From: Dryocola sp036489025
Lineage (GTDB): Bacteria; Pseudomonadota; Gammaproteobacteria; Enterobacterales; Enterobacteriaceae
Reading direction: 5' to 3'
Length of the DNA stretch: 64,000 nucleotides
NCBI GenBank assembly: GCA_036489025.1
Contig: DASXGN010000038.1
Location: 186,001-250,000 of the forward strand
The translations under genes and the position numbers were made by a program. Below are positions 1 to 7,867 of this stretch, piece after piece. The stretch's first letter is position 1; every line of letters starts with the position of its first letter. Below the pieces are notes generated by a model. That model saw nothing but the letters and a program-made list of their open reading frames with translations. It was not told the origin of the DNA and made no database searches.

Positions 1-532
1 CGTTAAATAAATATATTACACGAATCGTTAATATATAACCCAAAACACCTTTTGAATTTTATATTTTATATTTTTCAGATGGGCATTCTCTTATTCAACC
101 GCCTTCGCTGCTTGTTTAGTTGCCATGACTGAAAAGGCGAGAATGCCTCAGCCAGCGGACTCAGTAGCGCAAACAACAGTTCGGCTATCTGGCCCCGCTG
201 GCTTTGCGCATTCTGCTGGTTCAGCACTTGCAATAAGGCGACTGAGGGCGTAACCCTGAATGAAACTTTTGAGCAGGCCGCCTTACGTGAATGATACGAG
301 GAAACAGGATGGATAAGAAACGCAACGGAACCTCAAGTTAGCGCCTCAAGCGACACAATGATGCTAACAGGTAAGTGATTCACGATTGGTATTGCTGGAC
401 AATAGCAGAACTCAAGAGCACCGCCGAAACAATATAACAACGTGAATTAATTTTAAATATATTTCCGACGAGCCAGCTGATTCACAACGTATATCGACGA
501 AAATATTAGCCACATCCGTTGCTGCCACAAAT
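1..532. other. Gene-poor, AT-rich left end with decayed coding traces
   Basis: No intact gene is seen. The first 120 bases are strongly AT-rich. The middle holds short coding-like stretches broken by stops, the clearest being a Nudix-box remnant listed separately. In E. coli the DNA beyond the 3' end of pepT carries roxA (ycfD) and phoQP on the opposite strand, and none of these is recognisable here. The segment therefore looks like the decayed edge of a rearranged or deleted region. Confidence 0.5.
247..315 (+). pseudogene. Nudix hydrolase remnant (Nudix box with stop codon)
   Basis: Plus-strand translation from 247 gives GVTLNETFEQAALRE, a stop at 292-294, then YEETGW. This follows the Nudix signature (E, seven residues, R-E-hydrophobic-x-E-E-x-G) except that a stop sits at the hydrophobic position. 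No full Nudix domain can be joined up on either side: the frame upstream does not look like a Nudix fold and the downstream frame runs only to a stop near 364. It is most likely a decayed gene fragment. A chance match is possible but unlikely given how many positions agree. Confidence 0.45.
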
Positions 533-556
533 AAAAAAAGGGGCATCAAGCCCCTT
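533..556 (-). terminator. Rho-independent terminator after pepT
   Basis: Read on the minus strand, the stem AAGGGGC/GCCCCTT with loop TTGAT runs into seven T residues. It lies about 45 bases past the pepT stop, but only 4 bases past the end of the coding-like tail described in the findings. Confidence 0.85.
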
Positions 557-600
557 GGTTTTACTTCACGGCTAAAGCCAGCGCCTTATTAATCTGGCCG

Positions 601-1827
601 TTATCCTTTTTTCGCCGTCAGCTCGGCAATCCTGACAATCACCGCCACCGCTTTCTCCATGCCTTCCAGCGTGACGAACTCGTGCTTGCCGTGGTAGTTG
701 TAGCCGCCGGTAAACAGGTTCGGACACGGCAGGCCTTTAAACGACAGCTGTGCGCCGTCGGTGCCGCCGCGGATAGGCTTCATTTGCGGTTCGATGTCGC
801 AGTCCAGCATGGCCTGCCGCGCTACGTCAACGATGTACGGATGCTCCGCGACCTTCTCGCGCATGTTGTAGTAGCTGTCTTCGATAATCAGCTCTATATA
901 GCAGTCCGGGTGCAGGCCTTTGCCGACCTTTTTGGCGATATTCATCATGTTGCGTTTGCGGGCTTCAAACTGCTCGCGGTCAAAGTCGCGGATGATGTAA
1001 TGCATCTCCGCTTTGTCCACCGAGCCTTTAATGCCGTGCAGGTGATAGAAACCTTCGTAGCCTTCGGTGCATTCCGGGCTTTCGTCCGCCGGGACTTCCG
1101 CATGAATGCGTGCCGCAAGCGACAGCGCGTTCACCATCACGCCTTTCGCCGTACCGGGATGGACGTTGTTACCGACAATTTTGATGGTTACCGACGCGGC
1201 GTTGAAGTTTTCACTTTCCAGTTCGCCCACGCCGCCGCCGTCCACCGTATAGGCCCAGCGCGCGTCAAAGGCTTCCACGTCGAAAAATTTCGCGCCCTTG
1301 CCGACTTCTTCATCCGGCGTAAAAGCCACGCGAATATCGCCGTGCGGGATATTCTTCTCTTTCAGCACCGCCAGCGCCGTCATGATTTCGGCGACGCCCG
1401 CTTTGTCGTCCGCGCCGAGCAGGGTTTTGCCGTCGGTGGTGATCAGCGTTTGGCCCAGCAGCTGGTGCAGCACCGGGAACATCACCGGGGAAAGCACCTC
1501 GTCACCAATGCCCAGCGCGATATCGCCGCCGCGATAGTTTTCGACGATCTGCGGATTCACATTTTTAGCGGTAAAATCCGGCGCGGTATCGACATGAGAA
1601 ATAAAGCCAATGGCCGGCACCGCATGCTGGACGTTCGACGCCAGCGTGCCCATCACCGTGCCGCGATCGCTCAGGGTGACGTTCACCAGGCCCAGCTCTT
1701 CCATCTGCTCTTTTAGCAGACGCAGCAGCTTCCACTGCCCTTCGGTGCTCGGCACCTGCTTAACGCCCGGCTTAGACTGCGTGTCCAGAGAGACGTAATG
1801 CAAAAAACGCTCAAGTAATTTATCCAT
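601..1827 (-). CDS. pepT: Peptidase T (tripeptide aminopeptidase)
   Basis: A cytoplasmic M20-family zinc aminopeptidase that removes N-terminal residues from tripeptides. At 408 aa it has the same length as E. coli PepT. The metal and catalytic residues of the family are visible: H78 and D80 in SHVDT, D140 in GADDKAG, E173-E174 in PDEEVGKG, D196 in the TVDGGG segment, and the C-terminal YHGKHEF histidine. GAGGGTGG precedes the ATG. It is divergent from potA, as in E. coli. Enteric pepT is known to be induced anaerobically through FNR, but no clear FNR box was found in the 290 bases to potA. The stop follows a run of six A residues, and a different frame stays open for another dozen codons (see findings). 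Confidence 0.97.
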   Translation of the reverse strand: MDKLLERFLHYVSLDTQSKPGVKQVPSTEGQWKLLRLLKEQMEELGLVNVTLSDRGTVMGTLASNVQHAVPAIGFISHVDTAPDFTAKNVNPQIVENYRGGDIALGIGDEVLSPVMFPVLHQLLGQTLITTDGKTLLGADDKAGVAEIMTALAVLKEKNIPHGDIRVAFTPDEEVGKGAKFFDVEAFDARWAYTVDGGGVGELESENFNAASVTIKIVGNNVHPGTAKGVMVNALSLAARIHAEVPADESPECTEGYEGFYHLHGIKGSVDKAEMHYIIRDFDREQFEARKRNMMNIAKKVGKGLHPDCYIELIIEDSYYNMREKVAEHPYIVDVARQAMLDCDIEPQMKPIRGGTDGAQLSFKGLPCPNLFTGGYNYHGKHEFVTLEGMEKAVAVIVRIAELTAKKG

Positions 1828-2114
1828 TTAGCCACCCTCATTTTTTGTGACGACATTATCATTAAGGCTCAGGGGTTAAATATTGCGTCAGGTCACTTTT
1901 AGCCCGGTACGCGCGAAAATACCCACAATGTTCCTTTAAGGCGGGGGCAATTTGCGCCGCACAGTTAAACGTAGTTGAAATACAGGCGCATCAGGGCATC
2001 AAGGATTGGCGATTTTTGGACTTTGCCGTAGAATGCCAGGCCTTACTGAATGTGCCAAACCTCAAGGTGGTTACTCACAAACCCCGCATCATTGTGTTAT
2101 CCGATGCGTTATTT

Positions 2115-3251
2115 ATGGGACAGCGTAAAAAATTGAATAAACAGCAACGTTCGCTTTCACCGCTGGTCAATCTGGCGGGAGTAGGTAAGAGCTTTGATGG
2201 TAAAACCGTTATTTCTGATTTCTCACTCACCATCAATCATGGTGAATTCCTGACGTTGCTCGGCCCTTCCGGCTGCGGCAAAACGACCGTACTGCGCCTG
2301 ATTGCCGGGCTGGAAAATGTCGATAGCGGCACGATTTCTCTCGATAGCCAGGACATCACCCGCGTCCCGGCGGAGCACCGCCACGTCAACACCGTCTTCC
2401 AGAGCTACGCCCTGTTTCCTCATATGACCGTTTTTGAAAACGTCGCTTTCGGACTGAGGATGCAAAAAACGCCTGCCGCCGAGATAACGCCGCGGGTCAA
2501 CGAAGCGTTGAAAATGGTGCAGCTCGAAGAGTTTGCCCGGCGCAGACCCCATCAGCTTTCCGGCGGCCAGCAGCAGCGCGTGGCGATTGCCCGTGCGGTG
2601 GTCAATAAACCGCGTCTGCTGCTGCTCGACGAATCCCTCTCCGCGCTGGACTACAAGCTGCGCAAGCAGATGCAGAACGAGTTAAAAGCGCTTCAGCGCA
2701 AGCTCGGCATTACCTTCGTCTTCGTCACCCACGATCAGGAAGAAGCGCTGACCATGTCAGACCGCATCGTGGTCATGCGCGACGGCCGCATCGAGCAGGA
2801 CGGCACCCCGCGTGAAATTTACGAAGAGCCGAAGAATCTGTTTGTCGCGAGCTTTATCGGCGAGATCAATATTTTTGAAGCCACCGTTATCGAACGCGCC
2901 GACGAGCACCGCGTGCGTGCCAGCGTCGAAGGCCGTGAATGCCATATCTACGTGACCTTCCCCGTCACGCCGGGCCAGAAGCTTAACGTTCTGCTGCGTC
3001 CGGAAGATCTGCGCGTGGAAGAGGTTGACGACGCGAGCGTTGTCGACGGCCTGATTGGCTACGTACGCGAACGCAACTATAAAGGCATGACGCTGGAGTC
3101 CAGCGTGGAGCTTGAGAACGGCAAGATGGTGATGGTCAGCGAGTTCTTTAACGAAGACGATCCGTTCTTCGATCACTCGCTCGATCAGAAGATGGCCGTG
3201 ACCTGGGTTGAAAGCTGGGAGGTTGTACTCGCCGATGAAGAGCTCGCGTAA
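2115..3251 (+). CDS. potA: Spermidine/putrescine ABC transporter ATPase PotA
   Basis: Energises PotBC for polyamine uptake at the inner membrane. The Walker A motif GPSGCGKTT is at residues 50-58, the signature LSGGQQQR at 148-155, Walker B LLLLDE at 168-173 and the switch VTHDQEEA near 205. A C-terminal TOBE-like regulatory domain follows. The open frame reaches back to 2016, but the start at 2115 (MGQRKKLNKQ) matches the E. coli N-terminus and gives its length of 378 aa. No strong ribosome site precedes it. First gene of potABCD; its 3' end overlaps potB by 17 bases. Confidence 0.96.
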   Translation: MGQRKKLNKQQRSLSPLVNLAGVGKSFDGKTVISDFSLTINHGEFLTLLGPSGCGKTTVLRLIAGLENVDSGTISLDSQDITRVPAEHRHVNTVFQSYALFPHMTVFENVAFGLRMQKTPAAEITPRVNEALKMVQLEEFARRRPHQLSGGQQQRVAIARAVVNKPRLLLLDESLSALDYKLRKQMQNELKALQRKLGITFVFVTHDQEEALTMSDRIVVMRDGRIEQDGTPREIYEEPKNLFVASFIGEINIFEATVIERADEHRVRASVEGRECHIYVTFPVTPGQKLNVLLRPEDLRVEEVDDASVVDGLIGYVRERNYKGMTLESSVELENGKMVMVSEFFNEDDPFFDHSLDQKMAVTWVESWEVVLADEELA

Positions 3252-4092
3252 ATTCCAGAACGGGGTGATCGCCACCGTCGTGGGCTGGCTGCTGCTGTTT
3301 GTCTTCCTGCCCAACCTGATGATTATCGTTACCAGCTTCCTGACCCGTGACGATGCCAATTTTGTCAGCATGGTTTTCACCCTGGACAACTACACGCGCC
3401 TGGCCGACCCGCTGTATGCGCAGGTGCTGCTGCACTCGCTCAATATGGCGCTGATTGCCACGCTCGCCTGCCTGCTGCTCGGCTATCCGTTTGCCTGGTT
3501 TCTGGCTCGCCTGCCGGAACGCGCGCGTCCGCTGCTGCTGTTCGCGCTGATCGTCCCCTTCTGGACGAACTCGCTGATCCGTATCTACGGGCTGAAGATC
3601 TTTCTCAGCACCAAGGGCTATCTCAACGCGTTCCTGCTCTGGCTGGGCGTTATCGATACGCCGGTTCGCATCATGTACACCGAAAGCGCGGTGATTCTCG
3701 GCCTCGTCTATATCCTGCTGCCGTTTATGGTGATGCCGCTCTATTCCAGCATCGAAAAGCTGGATAAACCGCTGCTGGAAGCCGCCCGTGATTTAGGTGC
3801 CAACAGGCTGCAAACCTTCATCCGCATTATTATTCCGCTGACCATGCCGGGCATTATCGCCGGCTGCCTGCTGGTCATGCTGCCCGCCATGGGGCTGTTC
3901 TACGTTTCCGATTTAATGGGCGGGGCGAAAAACCTGCTCATCGGCAACGTGATTAAGATCCAGTTCCTGAACATCCGCGACTGGCCTTTCGGCTCGGCCA
4001 CCAGCATTACGCTGACGCTGGTGATGGGCTTTATGCTGCTGGTGTACTGGCGAGCGGCGCGCATGCTCAATAAAAAGGTGGAACCAGAATGA
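3235..4092 (+). CDS. potB: Spermidine/putrescine ABC transporter permease PotB
   Basis: Inner-membrane permease, 285 aa, that pairs with PotC to form the channel of the PotABCD importer. It has about six hydrophobic segments and the EAA loop (LLEAARDLGA, near residue 180) that docks on PotA. The start at 3235 (MKSSRKFQNG) corresponds to the currently accepted long E. coli form. An in-frame start at 3208 would add nine residues and has less support. Its stop overlaps the potC start as ATGA, which indicates translational coupling. Confidence 0.95.
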   Translation: MKSSRKFQNGVIATVVGWLLLFVFLPNLMIIVTSFLTRDDANFVSMVFTLDNYTRLADPLYAQVLLHSLNMALIATLACLLLGYPFAWFLARLPERARPLLLFALIVPFWTNSLIRIYGLKIFLSTKGYLNAFLLWLGVIDTPVRIMYTESAVILGLVYILLPFMVMPLYSSIEKLDKPLLEAARDLGANRLQTFIRIIIPLTMPGIIAGCLLVMLPAMGLFYVSDLMGGAKNLLIGNVIKIQFLNIRDWPFGSATSITLTLVMGFMLLVYWRAARMLNKKVEPE

Positions 4093-4880
4093 CAGGTCGC
4101 CTGTTCCGCGGCGGCTTTATGACCGCCATCTATGCGTATCTCTACATCCCGATAGTTATCCTGATCGTGAACTCCTTTAACAGTTCGCGCTTCGGAATCA
4201 ATTGGCAGGGCTTCACGACGAAGTGGTACGGCCTGCTGATGAACAACGACAGCCTGCTTCAGGCAGCGCAGCACTCTCTGACGATGGCGGTGTTCTCCGC
4301 CACTTTTGCCACGCTAATCGGTTCGCTGACGGCGGTGGCGCTTTACCGCTACCGTTTTCGCGGCAAGCCTTTCGTCAGCGGCATGCTGTTCGTGGTAATG
4401 ATGTCCCCGGATATCGTGATGGCGATTTCTCTGCTGGTGCTGTTTATGCTGCTGGGCGTTTCGCTGGGCTTCTGGTCGCTGCTGTTTTCGCACATCACCT
4501 TCTGCCTGCCGTTTGTGGTGGTGACGGTGTATTCGCGCCTGAAAGGGTTCGACGTCAGAATGCTGGAAGCCGCGAAGGACCTGGGTGCCAGCGAAATGAC
4601 CATCCTGCGCAAAATCATCCTGCCGCTGGCGATGCCCGCCGTCGCCGCCGGCTGGCTGCTGAGCTTTACCCTGTCGATGGACGACGTGGTCGTTTCCTCG
4701 TTTGTGACCGGGCCGAGCTATGAAATTTTACCGTTGAAGATTTACTCAATGGTGAAGGTTGGCGTTTCGCCCGAGGTGAACGCGCTGGCCACCATTCTGT
4801 TCGTTCTGTCGCTGGGCCTGGTGGTCGCCAGCCAGCTTATTCTTCGTGACAAAACCAAAATTCAGGGGACGTTTAAATGA
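4089..4880 (+). CDS. potC: Spermidine/putrescine ABC transporter permease PotC
   Basis: Second inner-membrane permease of the polyamine importer, 263 aa against 264 in E. coli. It has hydrophobic segments throughout and an EAA motif (MLEAAKDLGASE) near residue 158. The C-terminus is slightly divergent (RDKTKIQGTFK). It begins within the potB stop and ends within the potD start, both as ATGA overlaps. Confidence 0.95.
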   Translation: MTGRLFRGGFMTAIYAYLYIPIVILIVNSFNSSRFGINWQGFTTKWYGLLMNNDSLLQAAQHSLTMAVFSATFATLIGSLTAVALYRYRFRGKPFVSGMLFVVMMSPDIVMAISLLVLFMLLGVSLGFWSLLFSHITFCLPFVVVTVYSRLKGFDVRMLEAAKDLGASEMTILRKIILPLAMPAVAAGWLLSFTLSMDDVVVSSFVTGPSYEILPLKIYSMVKVGVSPEVNALATILFVLSLGLVVASQLILRDKTKIQGTFK

Positions 4881-5923
4881 AAAAATGGCCACGCCACCTG
4901 CTTGCCGCGGGCGCACTAGCATTGGGAATCGGTGCTGCACACGCCGACGACGGCAAAACCCTCTACTTCTACAACTGGACGGAGTACGTGCCGCCAGGCC
5001 TGCTGGAGCAGTTCACCAAAGAGACGGGCATCAAGGTTATCTATTCCACCTACGAGTCGAATGAAACCATGTACGCCAAGCTCAAAACTTACAAAGACGG
5101 CGCGTACGATCTGGTCGTCCCCTCCACCTACTTTGTGGCGAAAATGCGCAAAGAAGGCATGATCCAGAAGATCGACAAGAACCAGCTGAGCAACTTTAAA
5201 AATCTCGATCCGCAGATGCTCAATAAGCCTTTTGACCCGAACAACGACTACTCCATCCCGTATATCTGGGGGGCGACAGCAATCGGCGTGAACAGCGAAG
5301 CCATCGATCCGAAAACCGTCACCCGTTGGGCCGATCTGTGGAAGCCGGAATACAAGCAAAGCCTGCTGCTGACCGACGATGCCCGCGAAGTGTTCCAGAT
5401 GGCGCTGCGCAAGCTGGGCTACTCGGGCAACACGACGGATCCTAAAGAGATCGAAGCGGCCTATCATGAGCTGCAAAAGCTGATGCCAAACGTGGCGGCG
5501 TTCAACTCGGATAACCCGGCGAACCCGTACATGGAAGGTGAAGTTAATCTGGGAATGGTGTGGAACGGCTCCGCGTACGTTGCGCGCCAGGCCGGGACGC
5601 CGCTGGAAATCGTCTGGCCGAAAGAAGGCGGCATTTTCTGGATGGATAACCTGTCGATTCCGGCAAACGCGAAGAACGTCGACGGCGCGCTGAAGCTGAT
5701 TAACTTCCTGCTGCGTCCGGACGTGGCGAAGCAGGTGGCAGAAACTATCGGCTACCCAACGCCAAACCTGGCAGCCCGCAAGCTGCTGCCAAAAGAGGTT
5801 GCCGGGGATAAATCCCTGTATCCGGATGAAGCGGTGCTGAAGAACGGCGAGTGGCAGAACGACGTGGGTGACGCCAGCGCTATTTACGAGTCCTACTACC
5901 AGAAGCTAAAAGCAGGCCGGTAA
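4877..5923 (+). CDS. potD: Periplasmic spermidine/putrescine-binding protein PotD
   Basis: Substrate-binding protein that delivers polyamines to PotBC. It is 348 aa, as in E. coli. A Sec signal peptide (basic MKKWPRH, hydrophobic core, cleavage after GAAHA near residue 23) precedes the mature start DDGKTLYFYNWTEY. Conserved PotD segments include STYESNETMYAKLK and the VPSTYFV region. Last gene of the operon, followed closely by a strong inverted repeat. Confidence 0.97.
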   Translation: MKKWPRHLLAAGALALGIGAAHADDGKTLYFYNWTEYVPPGLLEQFTKETGIKVIYSTYESNETMYAKLKTYKDGAYDLVVPSTYFVAKMRKEGMIQKIDKNQLSNFKNLDPQMLNKPFDPNNDYSIPYIWGATAIGVNSEAIDPKTVTRWADLWKPEYKQSLLLTDDAREVFQMALRKLGYSGNTTDPKEIEAAYHELQKLMPNVAAFNSDNPANPYMEGEVNLGMVWNGSAYVARQAGTPLEIVWPKEGGIFWMDNLSIPANAKNVDGALKLINFLLRPDVAKQVAETIGYPTPNLAARKLLPKEVAGDKSLYPDEAVLKNGEWQNDVGDASAIYESYYQKLKAGR

Positions 5924-5929
5924 AACTTG

Positions 5930-5954
5930 CCCCTCTCCCCATAAGGGAGAGGGG
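5930..5954. terminator. Inverted repeat between potD and cobB
   Basis: CCCCTCTCCC, loop CATAA, GGGAGAGGGG: a perfect 10-bp stem between convergent potD and cobB. Neither strand has a strong T tract after it, so it may terminate weakly in both directions or protect 3' ends. A very similar stem lies after comR. Confidence 0.55.
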
Positions 5955-5959
5955 TAATC

Positions 5960-6787
5960 CTATTCACAAAGCCCTTTCAACAGTCTTTCCACGTACTCCG
6001 GCACCACTTTGCTCGCCAGCCCATAATGCTTCTCTTCGAACTCGCTGCCGACCTGGCTTGGCTCCAGGTTTAGCTCCACGGTGTGCGCGCCCTGTAGCTT
6101 AGCTTCGTGCACAAAGCCTGCCGCCGGATACACATGGCCGGAGGTGCCGATGGCGATGAAATAATCCGCCGTCGCCAGCGCCTGGTAAATCTCATCCATG
6201 CCCAGCGGCATTTCACCAAACCAGACCACGTGCGGGCGCAGCGGGGCGGAGAGCTGACAGCAGTGGCAGCGATCTTCCGGGGTCACATCCCCTTTCCACT
6301 CCAGCACCTGGCCGCTGCTCGCGCAGCGCACCTTAAGCAGCTCGCCGTGCATATGAATGATGTTTTTATTGCCCGCACGCTCGTGCAAATTATCGATGTT
6401 TTGCGTCACCAGCAGGAAATGATCGCCCAGCTCTTCTTCCAGCTTCGCCAGCGCCAGATGCGCCGCGTTAGGCTGAATTTCGGCCTGCTGGAGCTGTTGA
6501 CGGCGGGCGTTATAAAACGCCTGCACTAATTCCGGGTCGCGGGCAAAACCTTCCGGCGTGGCAACATCCTCCACGCGGTGCTCTTCCCACAGCCCGTCCG
6601 TTGCCCGGAAGGTGCGGATCCCAGACTCGGCGGAGATCCCCGCCCCGGTTAACACCACGACTCTCGGTTTTTCCATCGCTTCGGGTCCTGATATGTCTCT
6701 AAAAAAAGCTCGCTGACGCAGGCGCTGGCGCAGCAGACGTTTGTTTTTCCGAAACCGGCTGAGCCGGTGTTGACGACGCGATAGCAT
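5960..6787 (-). CDS. cobB: NAD-dependent lysine deacylase CobB (sirtuin)
   Basis: Class III sirtuin that removes acetyl and succinyl groups from protein lysines using NAD. The NAD-binding motif GAGISAESGIRTF starts at residue 48, followed by TQNID at 128-132 and the catalytic H147 in HMHGE. Zinc-site cysteines include C155 and the CHCC cluster at 174-177. Y92 and R95, the residues that accept acidic acyl groups in E. coli CobB, are present. The basic N-terminal extension of the long E. coli isoform is kept. The short form would begin at M38 (position 6676). It lies 3 bases after nagK on the same strand. Confidence 0.95.
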   Translation of the reverse strand: MLSRRQHRLSRFRKNKRLLRQRLRQRAFFRDISGPEAMEKPRVVVLTGAGISAESGIRTFRATDGLWEEHRVEDVATPEGFARDPELVQAFYNARRQQLQQAEIQPNAAHLALAKLEEELGDHFLLVTQNIDNLHERAGNKNIIHMHGELLKVRCASSGQVLEWKGDVTPEDRCHCCQLSAPLRPHVVWFGEMPLGMDEIYQALATADYFIAIGTSGHVYPAAGFVHEAKLQGAHTVELNLEPSQVGSEFEEKHYGLASKVVPEYVERLLKGLCE

Positions 6788-6790
6788 AAA

Positions 6791-7702
6791 TTACTCCGTG
6801 AGATGGAGGAACGCCGCGCCGCGCATGCCCCCGGCATCGCCATGACGCGCGGGTTCAATGCGCGGCACTTTGGCAACCGGCAAAAGATATTTAGGTAAAC
6901 GCGCAGGAAGCTGCTGATAAATCTCAGAGAAGTTCGACAGCCCTCCGCCGATCACCACCAGATGCGGGTCCACCGAGGTCAGCAGGCTGCCCAGGCAAAC
7001 CGCCAGCAGCTCGAGGAAGCGGTCAACGTGCGCCACCGCTTTGTCGTCCCCGGCGTGGTAGCGGGCGACTATCTCTTTCGACTCCAGAGATTCAGAGTAG
7101 AAGTGTTGGTACAGCCACGCAAACCCGCGACCGGAAAGATAGTTTTCGATGCAGCCGTTTTTGCCGCAGCCGCAGCGCGTCAGCGGGATATCGCGGCCCA
7201 GCACCTCAAGCGCGTCCACCGGCAGGCGCGTATGGCCAAACTCGCCGGTGATATAGTTGCGCCCGGTAATCGATTTGCCGTTAACGATAATGCCGCCGCC
7301 GACGCCGGTGCCGAGAATCAGCCCCATCACGACCGGGTAACGACGGAACTCGTCGTCCCAGGCTTCGGAGAGCGCAAAGCAGTTGGCGTCGTTATCGAGG
7401 CGAACCTCGCGCTCCAGCATCTTCGTGAGATCGGCCTGCAACGGTTTACCGTTGGCCGCCGGAACGTTGGCGGCATACAGCGTGCCGTCGTCGGTTATCG
7501 GCATGCCGGGGATACCAATACCCACCGAACCCTTGATAGCAAAACGGCTATCCGCCTCTGCAACCAGAGAGCCGATAGCCGCTAAAAAGTTTTCGTAGCT
7601 GTCGTGCGGGGTGGGAACGCGCTTCTCCCACTGCAGCCGACGATCCTTGTCATAGACTCCGAGAGCCATTTTGGTGCCGCCAATGTCGAATCCGTAATAC
7701 AT
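6791..7702 (-). CDS. nagK: N-acetyl-D-glucosamine kinase
   Basis: ROK-family kinase that phosphorylates GlcNAc freed during cell-wall recycling. It is 303 aa, as in E. coli. The N-terminal ATP site FDIGGTKMALG is present, as is the ROK zinc motif CGCGKNGCIENYLSGRG near residue 180 and the GLILGTGVGGG glycine-rich loop. It is probably co-transcribed with cobB. An ERIC element separates it from lolE, which is upstream on the same strand. Confidence 0.95.
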   Translation of the reverse strand: MYYGFDIGGTKMALGVYDKDRRLQWEKRVPTPHDSYENFLAAIGSLVAEADSRFAIKGSVGIGIPGMPITDDGTLYAANVPAANGKPLQADLTKMLEREVRLDNDANCFALSEAWDDEFRRYPVVMGLILGTGVGGGIIVNGKSITGRNYITGEFGHTRLPVDALEVLGRDIPLTRCGCGKNGCIENYLSGRGFAWLYQHFYSESLESKEIVARYHAGDDKAVAHVDRFLELLAVCLGSLLTSVDPHLVVIGGGLSNFSEIYQQLPARLPKYLLPVAKVPRIEPARHGDAGGMRGAAFLHLTE

Positions 7703-7718
7703 TGCCCCTCCGGTTTAT

Positions 7719-7836
7719 CCCGTCATTCTTCGAGCTGTAGGGGTGTTGGCTGCAGGAACTCCCCCCAGTCACTTACTAATGTAAGCTCCTGGGGACTCCT
7801 TCCCTTGCCGCCTGACTACAACACGAATTATCCAGG
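7719..7836. repeat. ERIC element (enterobacterial repetitive intergenic consensus)
   Basis: A palindromic repeat filling most of the nagK-lolE gap. The core contains CCCCCAGTCACTTACT and AATGTAAGCTCCTGGGGA, the conserved ERIC inner segments. The outer ends (CGTCATTCTTCGAGCTGTAG and CTACAACACGAATTAT) form an imperfect inverted pair. At about 118 bp it is slightly shorter than the canonical 127 bp. It lies in the predicted lolE-nagK transcript, where such elements can fold into hairpins and affect RNA stability. Confidence 0.9.
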
Positions 7837-7867
7837 GATAATAATTATTAACTAAAATTTTATTGAG

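Noticed and set aside
682..1716. A 344-codon plus-strand open frame opposite pepT
   Set aside because: It is the antisense of a fully conserved PepT coding sequence, and its arginine/histidine/valine-rich translation is typical of a shadow frame.
2016..2114. Extended potA N-terminus of 33 residues
   Set aside because: The extension is not conserved and would run through the promoter-leader region; the downstream start matches E. coli PotA.
7604..7855. An 83-codon plus-strand frame across the nagK-lolE gap
   Set aside because: It consists of antisense nagK sequence and the ERIC repeat.
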